The notes under the pieces: generated by a model
The model's input: only the letters and a program-made list of their open reading frames with translations
The model's database searches: none
Told to the model about the DNA's origin: nothing
Translations under genes and position numbers: made by a program
Source: UBA6522 sp965205045
GTDB lineage: Bacteria > Pseudomonadota > Gammaproteobacteria > Steroidobacterales > Rariloculaceae
Length of the DNA: 64,000 nucleotides
Assembly (NCBI GenBank): GCA_965205045.1
Contig: OZ242031.1
Coordinates: 4,526,001 to 4,590,000, forward strand
Direction of reading: 5' to 3'
Shown: in pieces, positions 8,797 to 16,629 of the stretch
Position numbering within the stretch: the stretch's first letter is position 1
Layout: each line of letters starts with the position of its first letter

Positions 8797-8888
8797 GGAT
8801 ACACTCGGGATGCGGTACTCCCGTATTATAGCGGCTGGGCGGCCCGCCTCCCGGTACCGTGGGCGCTGTGTCAAGGAGAACAAGAGAA

Positions 8889-9920
8889 GTGCGCGCCAAA
8901 CCACTACTGACCTACAAGGCCGCCGGCGTGAACATCGACGCCGGCCAGGAGTTGGTCGAGCGAATCAAGGGTGCGGTCGCCCGCACGCGGCGTGTGGAGG
9001 TCCTGGGCGACCTGGGCGGATTCGGCGGACTGTTCAAGGTGCCCGTGGACCGCTATCGCCGTCCCATCCTGGTTGCCGGCACCGATGGCGTCGGCACAAA
9101 GATCGAACTGGCCATCCAGTACGATGCCCACGAAGGCGTCGGGATCGACCTGGTCGCAATGTGCGTCAACGATGTGATCGTCGTCGGAGCGGAACCGCTG
9201 TTTTTCCTGGACTACCTCGTCACGCCGAAGCTGGACGTGGATATCGCCGCACGCGTCGTCAGCGGAATCGCCAGGGGCTGCGAGCTGGCAAAGGCCGCCC
9301 TGATCGGCGGCGAGACGGCAGAGCATCCGGGCATGGAAATGTCGGTCGACTACGACCTGGCCGGTTTCTGCGTGGGCGTGGTCGAGGAGCCCCAGATCAT
9401 CGATGGGCAGGATATCAAGCCCGGAGACTCCATCATCGGCCTGGGTTCTTCGGGTACACACTCCAATGGTTATTCGCTCATACGCCGCGTGCTGGATCAC
9501 ACGGGGGCGGACGAGAATACGCAGGCAGGCGAACGACCCCTGATCGAGCAACTCCTGACGCCTACCCGAATCTACGCCGATACGATCATCAAGCTGATAC
9601 GGGAAGTTTCGGTCAAGGGCATCGTGCACATCACCGGCGGCGGGCTGATCGAAAACATCCCCCGGGTGCTGCCGAACAAGCTGGGCGCACGCCTGGACTC
9701 GACCTCCTGGCCTTCGCAACCCGTATTCGACTGGCTGCGGGATGCAGGCGTCGCCGAACCCGAAATGCTGCGTACCTTCAATTGCGGCATCGGCATGTGC
9801 GTGGTCGTTTCGCCGTCGGATGTCGAGGAAGCCCTCGCGATACTGCAGGACTGCGGCGAGGACGCCTGGGTCATCGGCCGCATCGTGCGGGACCGATACG
9901 AAAAGGCACGAGTCAGTTGA
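8889..9920 (+). CDS. purM: phosphoribosylformylglycinamidine cyclo-ligase (AIR synthetase)
   Basis: The 343-residue enzyme closes the imidazole ring in purine synthesis (FGAM plus ATP to AIR). Visible family segments are YKAAGVNIDAG at the start, GTDGVGTKIELA, MCVNDVIVVGAEPLFFLDYL, GGETAEHPGM, GLGSSGTHSNGYSLIR and HITGGGLIENIPR. The GTG at 8889 is preferred over upstream codons because AAGGAGA sits about ten bases before it and it gives the family N-terminus. purN overlaps the stop, so the two purine enzymes are translationally coupled. Confidence 0.97.
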   Translation: MRAKPLLTYKAAGVNIDAGQELVERIKGAVARTRRVEVLGDLGGFGGLFKVPVDRYRRPILVAGTDGVGTKIELAIQYDAHEGVGIDLVAMCVNDVIVVGAEPLFFLDYLVTPKLDVDIAARVVSGIARGCELAKAALIGGETAEHPGMEMSVDYDLAGFCVGVVEEPQIIDGQDIKPGDSIIGLGSSGTHSNGYSLIRRVLDHTGADENTQAGERPLIEQLLTPTRIYADTIIKLIREVSVKGIVHITGGGLIENIPRVLPNKLGARLDSTSWPSQPVFDWLRDAGVAEPEMLRTFNCGIGMCVVVSPSDVEEALAILQDCGEDAWVIGRIVRDRYEKARVS

Positions 9921-10573
9921 CTGCGACCGTGGCGTTCCGGGTCGTCATACTGAGCTCGGGTGAAGGCACGAACCTGCAGAACCTGATCGACCACGCTGCA
10001 CGGAGCCATGATCGCATTCGCGTCGCGGCGGTGTTCTCCGACCATCGAAGCAGGAGCCTGGAGCGCGCGCGGGAAGCGGGCATCGCAGCCCATCGCCTGT
10101 CCGCGAAGGGCTTCGCGGACCGCGAGGCATACGACGCCGCCCTGGGCGACGCGATCGAAGCCTGCGAGCCGGACCTGATCGTGCTGTCGGGCTTCATGCG
10201 GATACTCGGCAAGGCGTTTGTCGCGCGCTTCGACGATCGCATCGTCAATATCCACCCGTCCCTGCTGCCGAAGTACAAGGGATTGCATACGCACCGCCGC
10301 GTACTCGACGCCGGCGACGCCTTCCACGGCGCCACGGTCCACTTCGTCACCGAGGCACTGGATGCCGGCCCGGGCATCATTCAATGCCGCATCGCTGTGC
10401 TCGCGGGCGACGATGAGGCAAGCCTTGCGGCGCGCATTCACGAAGTCGAATACGCGATTTTTCCCCGCGCCGTGGACTGGTGTGCCAGCGGGCTGGTCCG
10501 ATTTACCGGTGATGAAGCGGTTTTCGACGGTATGCCCATGATCGGGCCGGTACAGGTGAAGCGTGCGAGTTGA
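9917..10573 (+). CDS. purN: phosphoribosylglycinamide formyltransferase
   Basis: A 218-residue enzyme that transfers formyl from 10-formyl-tetrahydrofolate to GAR. The SSGEGTNLQNLID phosphate-binding loop, the catalytic NIHPSLLP stretch, the GLHTHRRVLDAGDAFHGATVH block and LDAGPGII with the catalytic Asp are in place. The start is uncertain: TTG at 9917 overlaps the purM stop and lies about ten bases after AAGG, while GTG at 9929 would trim four residues. The purM-purN-DUF3108 order continues with a small overlap at the 3' end. Confidence 0.95.
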   Translation: MTATVAFRVVILSSGEGTNLQNLIDHAARSHDRIRVAAVFSDHRSRSLERAREAGIAAHRLSAKGFADREAYDAALGDAIEACEPDLIVLSGFMRILGKAFVARFDDRIVNIHPSLLPKYKGLHTHRRVLDAGDAFHGATVHFVTEALDAGPGIIQCRIAVLAGDDEASLAARIHEVEYAIFPRAVDWCASGLVRFTGDEAVFDGMPMIGPVQVKRAS

Positions 10574-11300
10574 TGCCCCGGCCGCAGCGCTACTGTGCTT
10601 CGCTGCCGGCGTTGCCGCCGGAAGTGTCCATGCCGCGGACGAACTGCCGCGCTACAACGCCGTCTACGAGGTCTACGACCGGGGCCGCGCAGTTGGCGAT
10701 TCGGAGTTCTCAGTGACACTTCTGGATGCCGAGCTAGGCATTTACGAGTTTCGCTCCGTATCGCGTGTCAGGGGCCTGTACAGGCTGTTCGTACCGAGGC
10801 CGGTGGAAGAACTCAGCGTTTTCGTTCTTGATGGCGGGCAGATCCGGCCCTTGACGTATTCGCTGCATGACGGCACCCGGCGGGAGAGGAACAGTTTCGA
10901 CATCGAGTTCGACTGGGAGCGCGGTCGCGCCGCCATCGCGGCCGGAGACACTCGCCTGGAGCCGCGGTTGCTGCCCGGCACGCTGGACCGGGGAAGCGTG
11001 CATGTCGCGCTGATGCTGCTCGGCGACGATTTCTCCACCGAGCAGGTGACCCTGCTCGACATGGACGGTCCCGAAACCCACGAGTTGCGCGCGGACGGGG
11101 AGGAAACGCTGGATACGCCGCTGGGTCCGGTCCTGACCCGAAAGCTGATCCAGCAACGGCTGGGCTCGTCGCGCCGGACCCTGGTGTGGCTGGCCCCCGA
11201 CCTGCGCGCCCTGCCGGTTCGAATCGAGCGTCAGAACGACGGCGAAACCCGCGCAGCCTTTCAGCTTGAGAGCGTGCGGTGGCACGAGCAGCGTCCGTGA
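10563..11300 (+). CDS. DUF3108 domain-containing exported protein
   Basis: A 245-residue protein with a signal peptide (APAAALLCFAAGVAAGSVHAAD) and a beta-rich DUF3108 body: LPRYNAVYEVYDRGRAVGDSEFSV, FRSVSRVRGLYRLF, YSLHDGTRRERNSFDIEFDW, and a C-terminal WLAPDLRALPVRIERQNDGE. The GTG start at 10563 lies inside the end of purN. The family is commonly found directly after purN in Gammaproteobacteria. It is probably a periplasmic or envelope protein; its biochemical role is unknown. Confidence 0.82.
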   Translation: MRVDAPAAALLCFAAGVAAGSVHAADELPRYNAVYEVYDRGRAVGDSEFSVTLLDAELGIYEFRSVSRVRGLYRLFVPRPVEELSVFVLDGGQIRPLTYSLHDGTRRERNSFDIEFDWERGRAAIAAGDTRLEPRLLPGTLDRGSVHVALMLLGDDFSTEQVTLLDMDGPETHELRADGEETLDTPLGPVLTRKLIQQRLGSSRRTLVWLAPDLRALPVRIERQNDGETRAAFQLESVRWHEQRP

Positions 11301-11314
11301 ACTTGCTTCTCGCG

Positions 11315-11881
11315 CTATCCCTTCGGCAGCGTGACTCCCGTCTGCCCCTGGTACTTGCCGTTGCGGTCCCGGTAGCTGATCTCGCAAACCTCGTCCGCCT
11401 CGAAGAAGATCATTTGGGCGACGCCCTCGTTGGCGTAGATTTTCGCTGGCAGGGGCGTGGTATTGGAGAATTCCAGCGTCACATGCCCCTCCCACTCGGG
11501 TTCCAGGGGCGTGACATTGACGATGATGCCGCAGCGGGCGTAGGTCGACTTGCCCAGGCAGATGGTCAGCACGTTGCGCGGTATGCGAAAGTACTCGACG
11601 GTTCTCGCCAGGGCGAAGGAATTCGGGGGCACGACGCAGATCTCGCCCTGCTTGTCGACGAAACTGGAGTCGTCGAATCCCTTGGGGTCGACGACCGCGG
11701 AATTGATGTTGGTGAAGACCTTGAATTCCGCCGCACAGCGCACGTCGTAGCCGTAGCTCGACGTGCCGTAGGAAATCACCCGTTCACCGTCCAGGCGCCG
11801 CACCTGTTCCTGCTGAAACGGCTCGATCATCCCCCGTTCGAGCGCCATCCGCCGTATCCAGCGGTCCGAACGGATGGTCAT
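11315..11881 (-). CDS. dcd: dCTP deaminase
   Basis: The 188-residue enzyme deaminates dCTP to dUTP, feeding dTMP synthesis. The dUTPase-fold motifs are clear: VISYGTSSYGYDVR, GKSTYARCGIIVNVTPLEPEWEGHVTLEFSN with the catalytic Glu, and YANEGVAQMIFFE. Length is exactly typical. The ATG at 11881 begins MTIRSDRWIRRMA. It lies 25 bases after apbC on the same strand, the order seen in many Gammaproteobacteria where apbC and metG are divergent neighbours. Confidence 0.96.
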   Translation of the reverse strand: MTIRSDRWIRRMALERGMIEPFQQEQVRRLDGERVISYGTSSYGYDVRCAAEFKVFTNINSAVVDPKGFDDSSFVDKQGEICVVPPNSFALARTVEYFRIPRNVLTICLGKSTYARCGIIVNVTPLEPEWEGHVTLEFSNTTPLPAKIYANEGVAQMIFFEADEVCEISYRDRNGKYQGQTGVTLPKG

Positions 11882-11906
11882 TCGTTCTCTTCCACCGTTC
11901 GGATGG

Positions 11907-13004
11907 TCACGCGTTTTCCTCCACGGTGATGGTCGGGAACAGGCTGCTGTAGTCCTTGCCTCCAGCGGCCAGTTTCGCCCCCGCGGCCAGGGCGATCCGG
12001 CGGTAGTCCCGGGCCAGCGCGCCTTCCGGTTCGGCCGCGACCGTGGGCTCGCCCCGGTCCGTGGTCTCTCGGATGCGGCTGTCGAGCGGCAGGCCGCCCA
12101 GCATCGGCAGATCGTACTCGACGGCCAGCCGCTCCGCGCCGCCATGCCCAAAGATGGGCTCCTCGCGCCCGCAACCTGAACAGATGTGCCGGCTCATGTT
12201 TTCCACGATCCCCAGAATCGGCACGTTGACCTTCTGGAACATCTCAAGGCCCTTGCGGGCGTCGGCCAGCGAAATAGCCTGGGGCGTGGTGACGATGATC
12301 GCGCCGCTCACCGGCACGCGCTGCGACAGCGTGAGCTGGATGTCGCCGGTGCCCGGCGGCATGTCCACCAGCAGGTAGTCGAGTTGGCCCCAATTGGTAT
12401 CGTTCAGCAATTGGTTCAACGCCGAGGTGACCATCGGCCCGCGCCACGCCATCGGCTGGCGCTCGTCCACCAGAAAGCCGATCGACATGGCTTTCAGGCC
12501 GTGGGCCTCCAGCGGCTCCAGCGTCTTGCCGTCGCGGCTCACCGGCCGCTGCCCCATCAACCCGAGCATCCGCGGCTGGCTCGGCCCGTAGATGTCCGCA
12601 TCCAGAACGCCGACACGCGCGCCCTCCTGGGCGAAGGCCAGCGCCAGATTGACGGTGACGGTGGACTTGCCGACTCCGCCCTTGCCCGAAGCCACGGCGA
12701 TCAGGTTGCTGACGCCCTTCATGGGCTTGAGCCCGTGCTGCACGGAATGGGACTCCACCGCCCAGTCCACCTCGAACGTAATCGACCGCCCGAGTTCCAG
12801 ATCCGCGGTATGGTCCCGCAATGCATCGACCAGGTCGGCGCGGCTGCGCGCCACGGGAAATCCCAGCATCACCGAAACAGCGTACGCCCCCGCCCCATCC
12901 CCGACGCTGAACCGGGCGCCCGCGCCGCCCAGCCGCACCGCCGCGTGAGGGATGTCAAACCCGCCGAGGCGCTTCTCCAGCGCCTGAATTTCGTCGCTCT
13001 TCAT
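11907..13004 (-). CDS. apbC: Mrp/ApbC iron-sulfur cluster carrier ATPase
   Basis: A 365-residue P-loop protein that carries [4Fe-4S] clusters to apoproteins. It has an N-terminal MIP18-like domain (residues 1-90), the deviant Walker A SGKGGVGKSTV (about 106-116), DADIYGPSQPRMLG, DMPPGTGD, and the bridging CSGC motif near residue 280. The length is standard. In related genomes it directly faces metG; here about 5.4 kb of defence genes separate them, marking this side of an insertion. Confidence 0.95.
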   Translation of the reverse strand: MKSDEIQALEKRLGGFDIPHAAVRLGGAGARFSVGDGAGAYAVSVMLGFPVARSRADLVDALRDHTADLELGRSITFEVDWAVESHSVQHGLKPMKGVSNLIAVASGKGGVGKSTVTVNLALAFAQEGARVGVLDADIYGPSQPRMLGLMGQRPVSRDGKTLEPLEAHGLKAMSIGFLVDERQPMAWRGPMVTSALNQLLNDTNWGQLDYLLVDMPPGTGDIQLTLSQRVPVSGAIIVTTPQAISLADARKGLEMFQKVNVPILGIVENMSRHICSGCGREEPIFGHGGAERLAVEYDLPMLGGLPLDSRIRETTDRGEPTVAAEPEGALARDYRRIALAAGAKLAAGGKDYSSLFPTITVEENA

Positions 13005-13034
13005 TCCGCCCGCCAGCCACGGTCAAGGGCGCGG

Positions 13035-13063
13035 ATTATAGCGCGGCGCGTTGCTCTGACGAC
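13035..13063 (-). promoter_or_regulatory. apbC promoter (-10 box)
   Basis: A perfect TATAAT lies on the minus strand at 13040-13035, 31 bases before the apbC start. The -35 region is weak (a TCGTCA-like hexamer near 13062). The promoter survives at the edge of the inserted island. Confidence 0.45.
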
Positions 13064-13093
13064 GAGCGAACTGCCCGCAACACAGGGCTGTCC

Positions 13094-13924
13094 GTGGTAC
13101 TTGATACGAGTCATTCCATAATCGCCAACGGTCTTGGGCATGGCCACGCGGGTCGCGGCTGTCGCTGGTCCAGGAATGGAAGCTTGATTTGGACGTTTTC
13201 GATCTCGTTGATGCTCACCCGATGGGAGGATCGCGAGTTGGTCAGGGCGGCGAAGGGCCTCAAGTTCCTGGTCTTCGACGAAATTCATACCTTCCGGGGC
13301 CGGCAGGGCGCAGATGTGGCCATGCTCATCCGGCGTTGCCGCCATGCCTTCGGGGACCGGAACGGCGGCACCGACATGCTTCGCATCGGCACTTCCGCCA
13401 CAATGGCCAGCGAAGGTACCAGCGCGCGACAGCGGGAGGCGGCCGCGAAGGTGTCTCAGACCCTGTTCGGCGTGGAATTTTCTTCGCAACAGGTCATCGG
13501 GGAGACATTGGAGCGCGCGCCGATCGTCGACATCCTCTCGGAACTCGCGCACTCCGAGTGCCGGCCCGCAGGAGGCGCCGGTTCGCGTGCGGAGCGCCTG
13601 GCCGCGCTGCGCCGACGTTGCGACAGCCGCATCGAGGAGCGCTGGCTCGAAAACGTGGACTCCCTTGGCCTTCGCTTGCCCAGCGACGCCCAGTACCGGA
13701 TTCCGCAAGTTGCCACCCGCCCCGATTTCTACTACCGGGAATCCAACGCCGCAATCTACATTGACGGCCCACCCCACGACGCCCCGGACCAGATCCGGGA
13801 AGACGACGGCATCGCCCAAGCCCTGATGGAGTTTGGCTACATCGTGGTACGCTTTCACCATGCGTCGGATTGGCTCGCCGTTTTCCGCCGCCATCCCGAC
13901 ATTTTCGGCATTCCCGCCGCTTGA
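13094..13924 (+). pseudogene. remnant of a giant DEAD/DEAH helicase (DUF1998/DruE-like) with C-terminal nuclease domain
   Basis: Residues from about 38 on match the middle of very large superfamily II helicases of defence islands: LMLTRWEDRELVRAAKGLKFLVFDEIHTFRGRQGADVAMLIRR (cut here into the DEIH Walker B box), the motif III LRIGTSATMAS, and VIGETLERAP. After about residue 150 it jumps directly to what looks like the C-terminal nuclease-like end of the same kind of protein (IEERWLENVDSLGLRLP, RPDFYYRES, YIDGPPHDAPDQ, VVRFHHASDW). Family members are well over 1000 residues; this is 276, with no Walker A and no motifs IV-VI. It is an in-frame internal deletion relic, and the first 37 residues resemble nothing. 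Confidence 0.65.
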
Positions 13925-13937
13925 GAGCAACGACCAA

Positions 13938-15443
13938 ATGCGCAGTGCACATCAAAGGGGCAGTCTCGAAATCGAGGTATCCGACTTCGGACCAATCGCC
14001 CGCGCCAACATCGATTTGCGCCCATTCACGGTATTCGTCGGTCCCAGCAACACAGGCAAGTCGTGGCTATCTATACTGATTTACGCGTTGCATCGTTTTT
14101 TCGGCGGTCACGGCAAAGGGACCGCCGGAACCCCCACCATCTGGCGTGTTGGCGAAACCCAAGGCGCATCAACGGAAACGCGCAGGGAAGTCCTCGACAC
14201 ATACAAACGAATTCATGGCGCGGAAGAACTCGAATCGGAAGCCATCGTACCCATATCGGCGCGTGTCACGGAGCAAATCAGTTCAGAGTTCGAGTCGCGC
14301 AGCGAAATTCTTGACTATGAAATTCGCCGCTGTTTCGGTGTCGCGTCTACTCGCGACCTGATACGGAAATCGTCGAAGCGCGGGGCGCAAATCGTCATGA
14401 AGTCCGCTTGCAAAGGGTCAAGTCGCATCTCGCACCAGCTATCGCTGACGAAGTCGCGCACCGCACTCAAGATGGACGTCCCGCAGGCACTGGATGTTGG
14501 CGCCGACGCCCTGCCGGATAGCGACCAAATTCCCAATCTTTACGCCTGGCACCGCATTCTGCTTGCCGGTGACCCAGTAGCCAGTGGCATGGGCTGGGGC
14601 GAACCGGAACTGGTGAGGGCCCTGACGGACAGCTTGCTTCCGAGGATCGTCGCACCACTGCACATGCCCGCCTACTATCTTCCAGCGGACCGCACAGGCG
14701 TGATGCATGCGCACAGTGTGGTTGTCAACGCGCTAATCGGAAATGCGCCGCACGCGGGACTGCATCCACCCAACCGCACTCCGATACTTTCTGGTGTGCT
14801 GGCGGATTTTCTCTCGCAACTAATCGAAATTGACAAGGTCTGGCCGCCAAGGGGCGAGCGACAGCCTCCCGACCTGGGCAAGCTGATCGAGGACACGGTG
14901 CTCCGCGGATCGATACACCTGAACCGTTCGCACGCTATCGACTATCCGAACTTTTCTTACCGCCCGGAAGGATGGAAAGACGCCTTGGCACTCCATCACG
15001 CATCATCAATGGTTTCCGAAATTGCGCCAGTCGTCTTGTACCTGCGTCACTTGATCGAAAGAAATAACGTCCTAATCATCGAGGAACCCGAATCGCACTT
15101 GCATCCAGGCATGCAGGTGGAACTTACTCGCCAGCTTGCAAAACTAGTGGATGCGGGCATCCGGATTATCGTCACAACTCACAGCGAATGGCTGTTGGAA
15201 GAACTGGCGAACCTTGTAAAGCGCTCGGAGCTTTCCGAGGAAAAACGCGACGGAAAGGGCGCGTTACGGCCCAACCAGGTAGGCGCGTGGCTCTTCGAGC
15301 CAAAGAATCGGCCGAGAGGATCGGTCATTCGGGAAATATCACTTGACGAGTCCGGGACGTATCCATCCGGTTTCGATGATGTTGCGGTTGCGCTCCACAA
15401 TGACTGGGCCGAGATTTCCAGCAGCATCGAGGCTGGCTCTTGA
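13938..15443 (+). CDS. AAA ATPase (OLD/RecF-like, defence-island type)
   Basis: A 501-residue SMC-like ATPase. Walker A is FVGPSNTGKSWL (about residues 33-44), Walker B is VLIIEEPESHLHPGMQ (about 377-390), and the H-loop is IIVTTHSEWLLEEL (about 414-427). The region between carries no recognised domain, and there is no TOPRIM domain. The ATG at 13938 starts the family-like N-terminus SLEIEVSDFGPI. The stop overlaps the TTG start of the next gene by four bases, so the two products should act together. Such ATPases act as sensors or motors in two-gene phage-defence systems. The exact system is not recognised. Confidence 0.75.
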   Translation: MRSAHQRGSLEIEVSDFGPIARANIDLRPFTVFVGPSNTGKSWLSILIYALHRFFGGHGKGTAGTPTIWRVGETQGASTETRREVLDTYKRIHGAEELESEAIVPISARVTEQISSEFESRSEILDYEIRRCFGVASTRDLIRKSSKRGAQIVMKSACKGSSRISHQLSLTKSRTALKMDVPQALDVGADALPDSDQIPNLYAWHRILLAGDPVASGMGWGEPELVRALTDSLLPRIVAPLHMPAYYLPADRTGVMHAHSVVVNALIGNAPHAGLHPPNRTPILSGVLADFLSQLIEIDKVWPPRGERQPPDLGKLIEDTVLRGSIHLNRSHAIDYPNFSYRPEGWKDALALHHASSMVSEIAPVVLYLRHLIERNNVLIIEEPESHLHPGMQVELTRQLAKLVDAGIRIIVTTHSEWLLEELANLVKRSELSEEKRDGKGALRPNQVGAWLFEPKNRPRGSVIREISLDESGTYPSGFDDVAVALHNDWAEISSSIEAGS

Positions 15444-15907
15444 CCAGCCTGGTCGAGGAGGTCGCGCCCAAGGTTGACGCGAGGTGTATCGTAAGGCGGG
15501 GCTTGAGCAGAGAAGGGTGCATAGTTGTAATGACTGGAGTCCCACAGGAGCGACTGGTCATTGACTTCGACAAGCCGGGATCCCCGCTCCAGCAGGACTC
15601 AACGCGCTGCGATTATTTGTGCATAGCCGAAGCCGATAACGGCGATGACTGGATTGTTCCGCTTGAACTGAAGAAAGGCGGATTCAGCGCGAAGGCAATC
15701 GCTCAGCAGCTTCAGGCCGGCGCCAACGTCGCTGACAAACTTGTCGCAACAGCCGCATCGTACAGATTCCGCGCGGTAGCGTTCTCCGGAAATGTACGCA
15801 AGGCCGAACGCCTCAGCTTGAAACGCCAACGCGTACAGTTTCGAGGACGTCGGGAGGAAATACGCAGAACAAGGTGCGGCGACCGGCTGGCATCCATGCT
15901 CCGCTGA
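15440..15907 (+). CDS. PD-(D/E)XK-like small protein coupled to the AAA ATPase
   Basis: A 155-residue protein starting at TTG (15440), overlapping the ATPase stop. The central part RCDYLCIAEADNGDDWIVPLELKKG holds Asp58, Glu76 and Lys78 in the D...ExK spacing of a restriction-endonuclease-like fold, followed by a helix (AIAQQLQAGANVADKLV) as in that fold. The basic C-terminus (RLSLKRQRVQFRGRREEIRR) could bind nucleic acid. It is inferred to be the nuclease effector of the ATPase next to it. No named family was recognised. Confidence 0.55.
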   Translation: MTSLVEEVAPKVDARCIVRRGLSREGCIVVMTGVPQERLVIDFDKPGSPLQQDSTRCDYLCIAEADNGDDWIVPLELKKGGFSAKAIAQQLQAGANVADKLVATAASYRFRAVAFSGNVRKAERLSLKRQRVQFRGRREEIRRTRCGDRLASMLR

Positions 15908-15976
15908 TGATGCTCCGCTTATGACTGTAGAGCGTAGGAACCTATTGAAGCCTCAACAGACCAGTCCGGCTCTTTC

Positions 15977-16327
15977 GTGAGCGCCGCTCCCCTCTCAAGT
16001 CCCGGCACGCTCGTCCGTGCGCGAGGCCGCGAATGGGTGGTGCTGCCGGATTCCACCGACGAGCTGCTGATGCTCCGGCCGGTGGGCGGACTCGACGAGG
16101 AGATGACCGCCATACATCTCGTCGGCTGCGGCCTTTCGCTGGACCGCCGCGCCCGTGGTCAGAGCGGCGCGGCGGCTGCGAATCCGCACGGCCTCGTGCA
16201 GGAATTTCTCAATCGCAGCGACCCCCATCTTTATCAGCAAGCGCTGCGGGAGGTGATCGGGCGCTGCCTGTACGGCGTCGATATCGACCCCATGGCTGCG
16301 GAACTTGCCCGCGGACGAACATGGTAA
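15977..16327 (+). pseudogene. composite remnant: DrmD-like helicase N-terminus joined to DNA methylase fragment
   Basis: The first 45 residues (SSPGTLVRARGREWVVLPDS, LLMLRPVGGLDEEMTAI) look like the N-terminus of the SNF2-type helicase DrmD of DISARM systems. From about residue 68 the sequence changes to NPHGLVQEFLNRSDPHLYQQ and CLYGVDIDPMAAELAR, the SAM-binding motif region of a large adenine-specific methylase of Eco57I/DrmMI type. The frame then ends. In type 1 DISARM these two genes are adjacent, so one deletion would give this join. The assignment rests on remembered family sequences. Confidence 0.5.
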
Positions 16328-16629
16328 CTGGCGGCCAGCGCGATGCACCGACGGCTGCCCGGGAGACGACGCCCGAGGAACTCGGGGCGCTCGAAGCGTG
16401 GTTCGCCACACCCAGAGACGCGGCTGCCTATATCATGGATACATTTCCCATCGTCCGCCAAAAGGATGAGACGGAGCATGGCGAATACCGCATGCGACGA
16501 GTGGTTCTCGAAGTTTACGATGCTGTACAGGTAGCCAGCGCAGCCGGGGAGCCTTGGCGGACACGCCTACACCCTCCCCCGGCTGATCCAGACTGTTGCC
16601 ACAATTCCACGGAAACAATTCCAACATGA
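16321..16629 (+). pseudogene. C-terminal remnant of the same DNA methylase
   Basis: In the next frame, residues from TTPEELGALEAWFATPRDAA through TFPIVRQKDETEHGEYRMRRVVLEVYDA to WRTRLHPPPADP match the conserved C-terminus of large type II/DISARM-like methylases (the usual form is FPIV-RKDE-GEYRTK-ILE-YD ending in DPPPADP). No start codon or catalytic motif is associated. Together with the preceding fragment it is the debris of one methylase gene after internal deletion. Confidence 0.55.

Noticed and set aside
8699..9916. Possible N-terminal extension of PurN across purM
   Set aside because: The frame is open but antisensical to any family sequence; PurN homology starts at 9929, and purM occupies this region in another frame.
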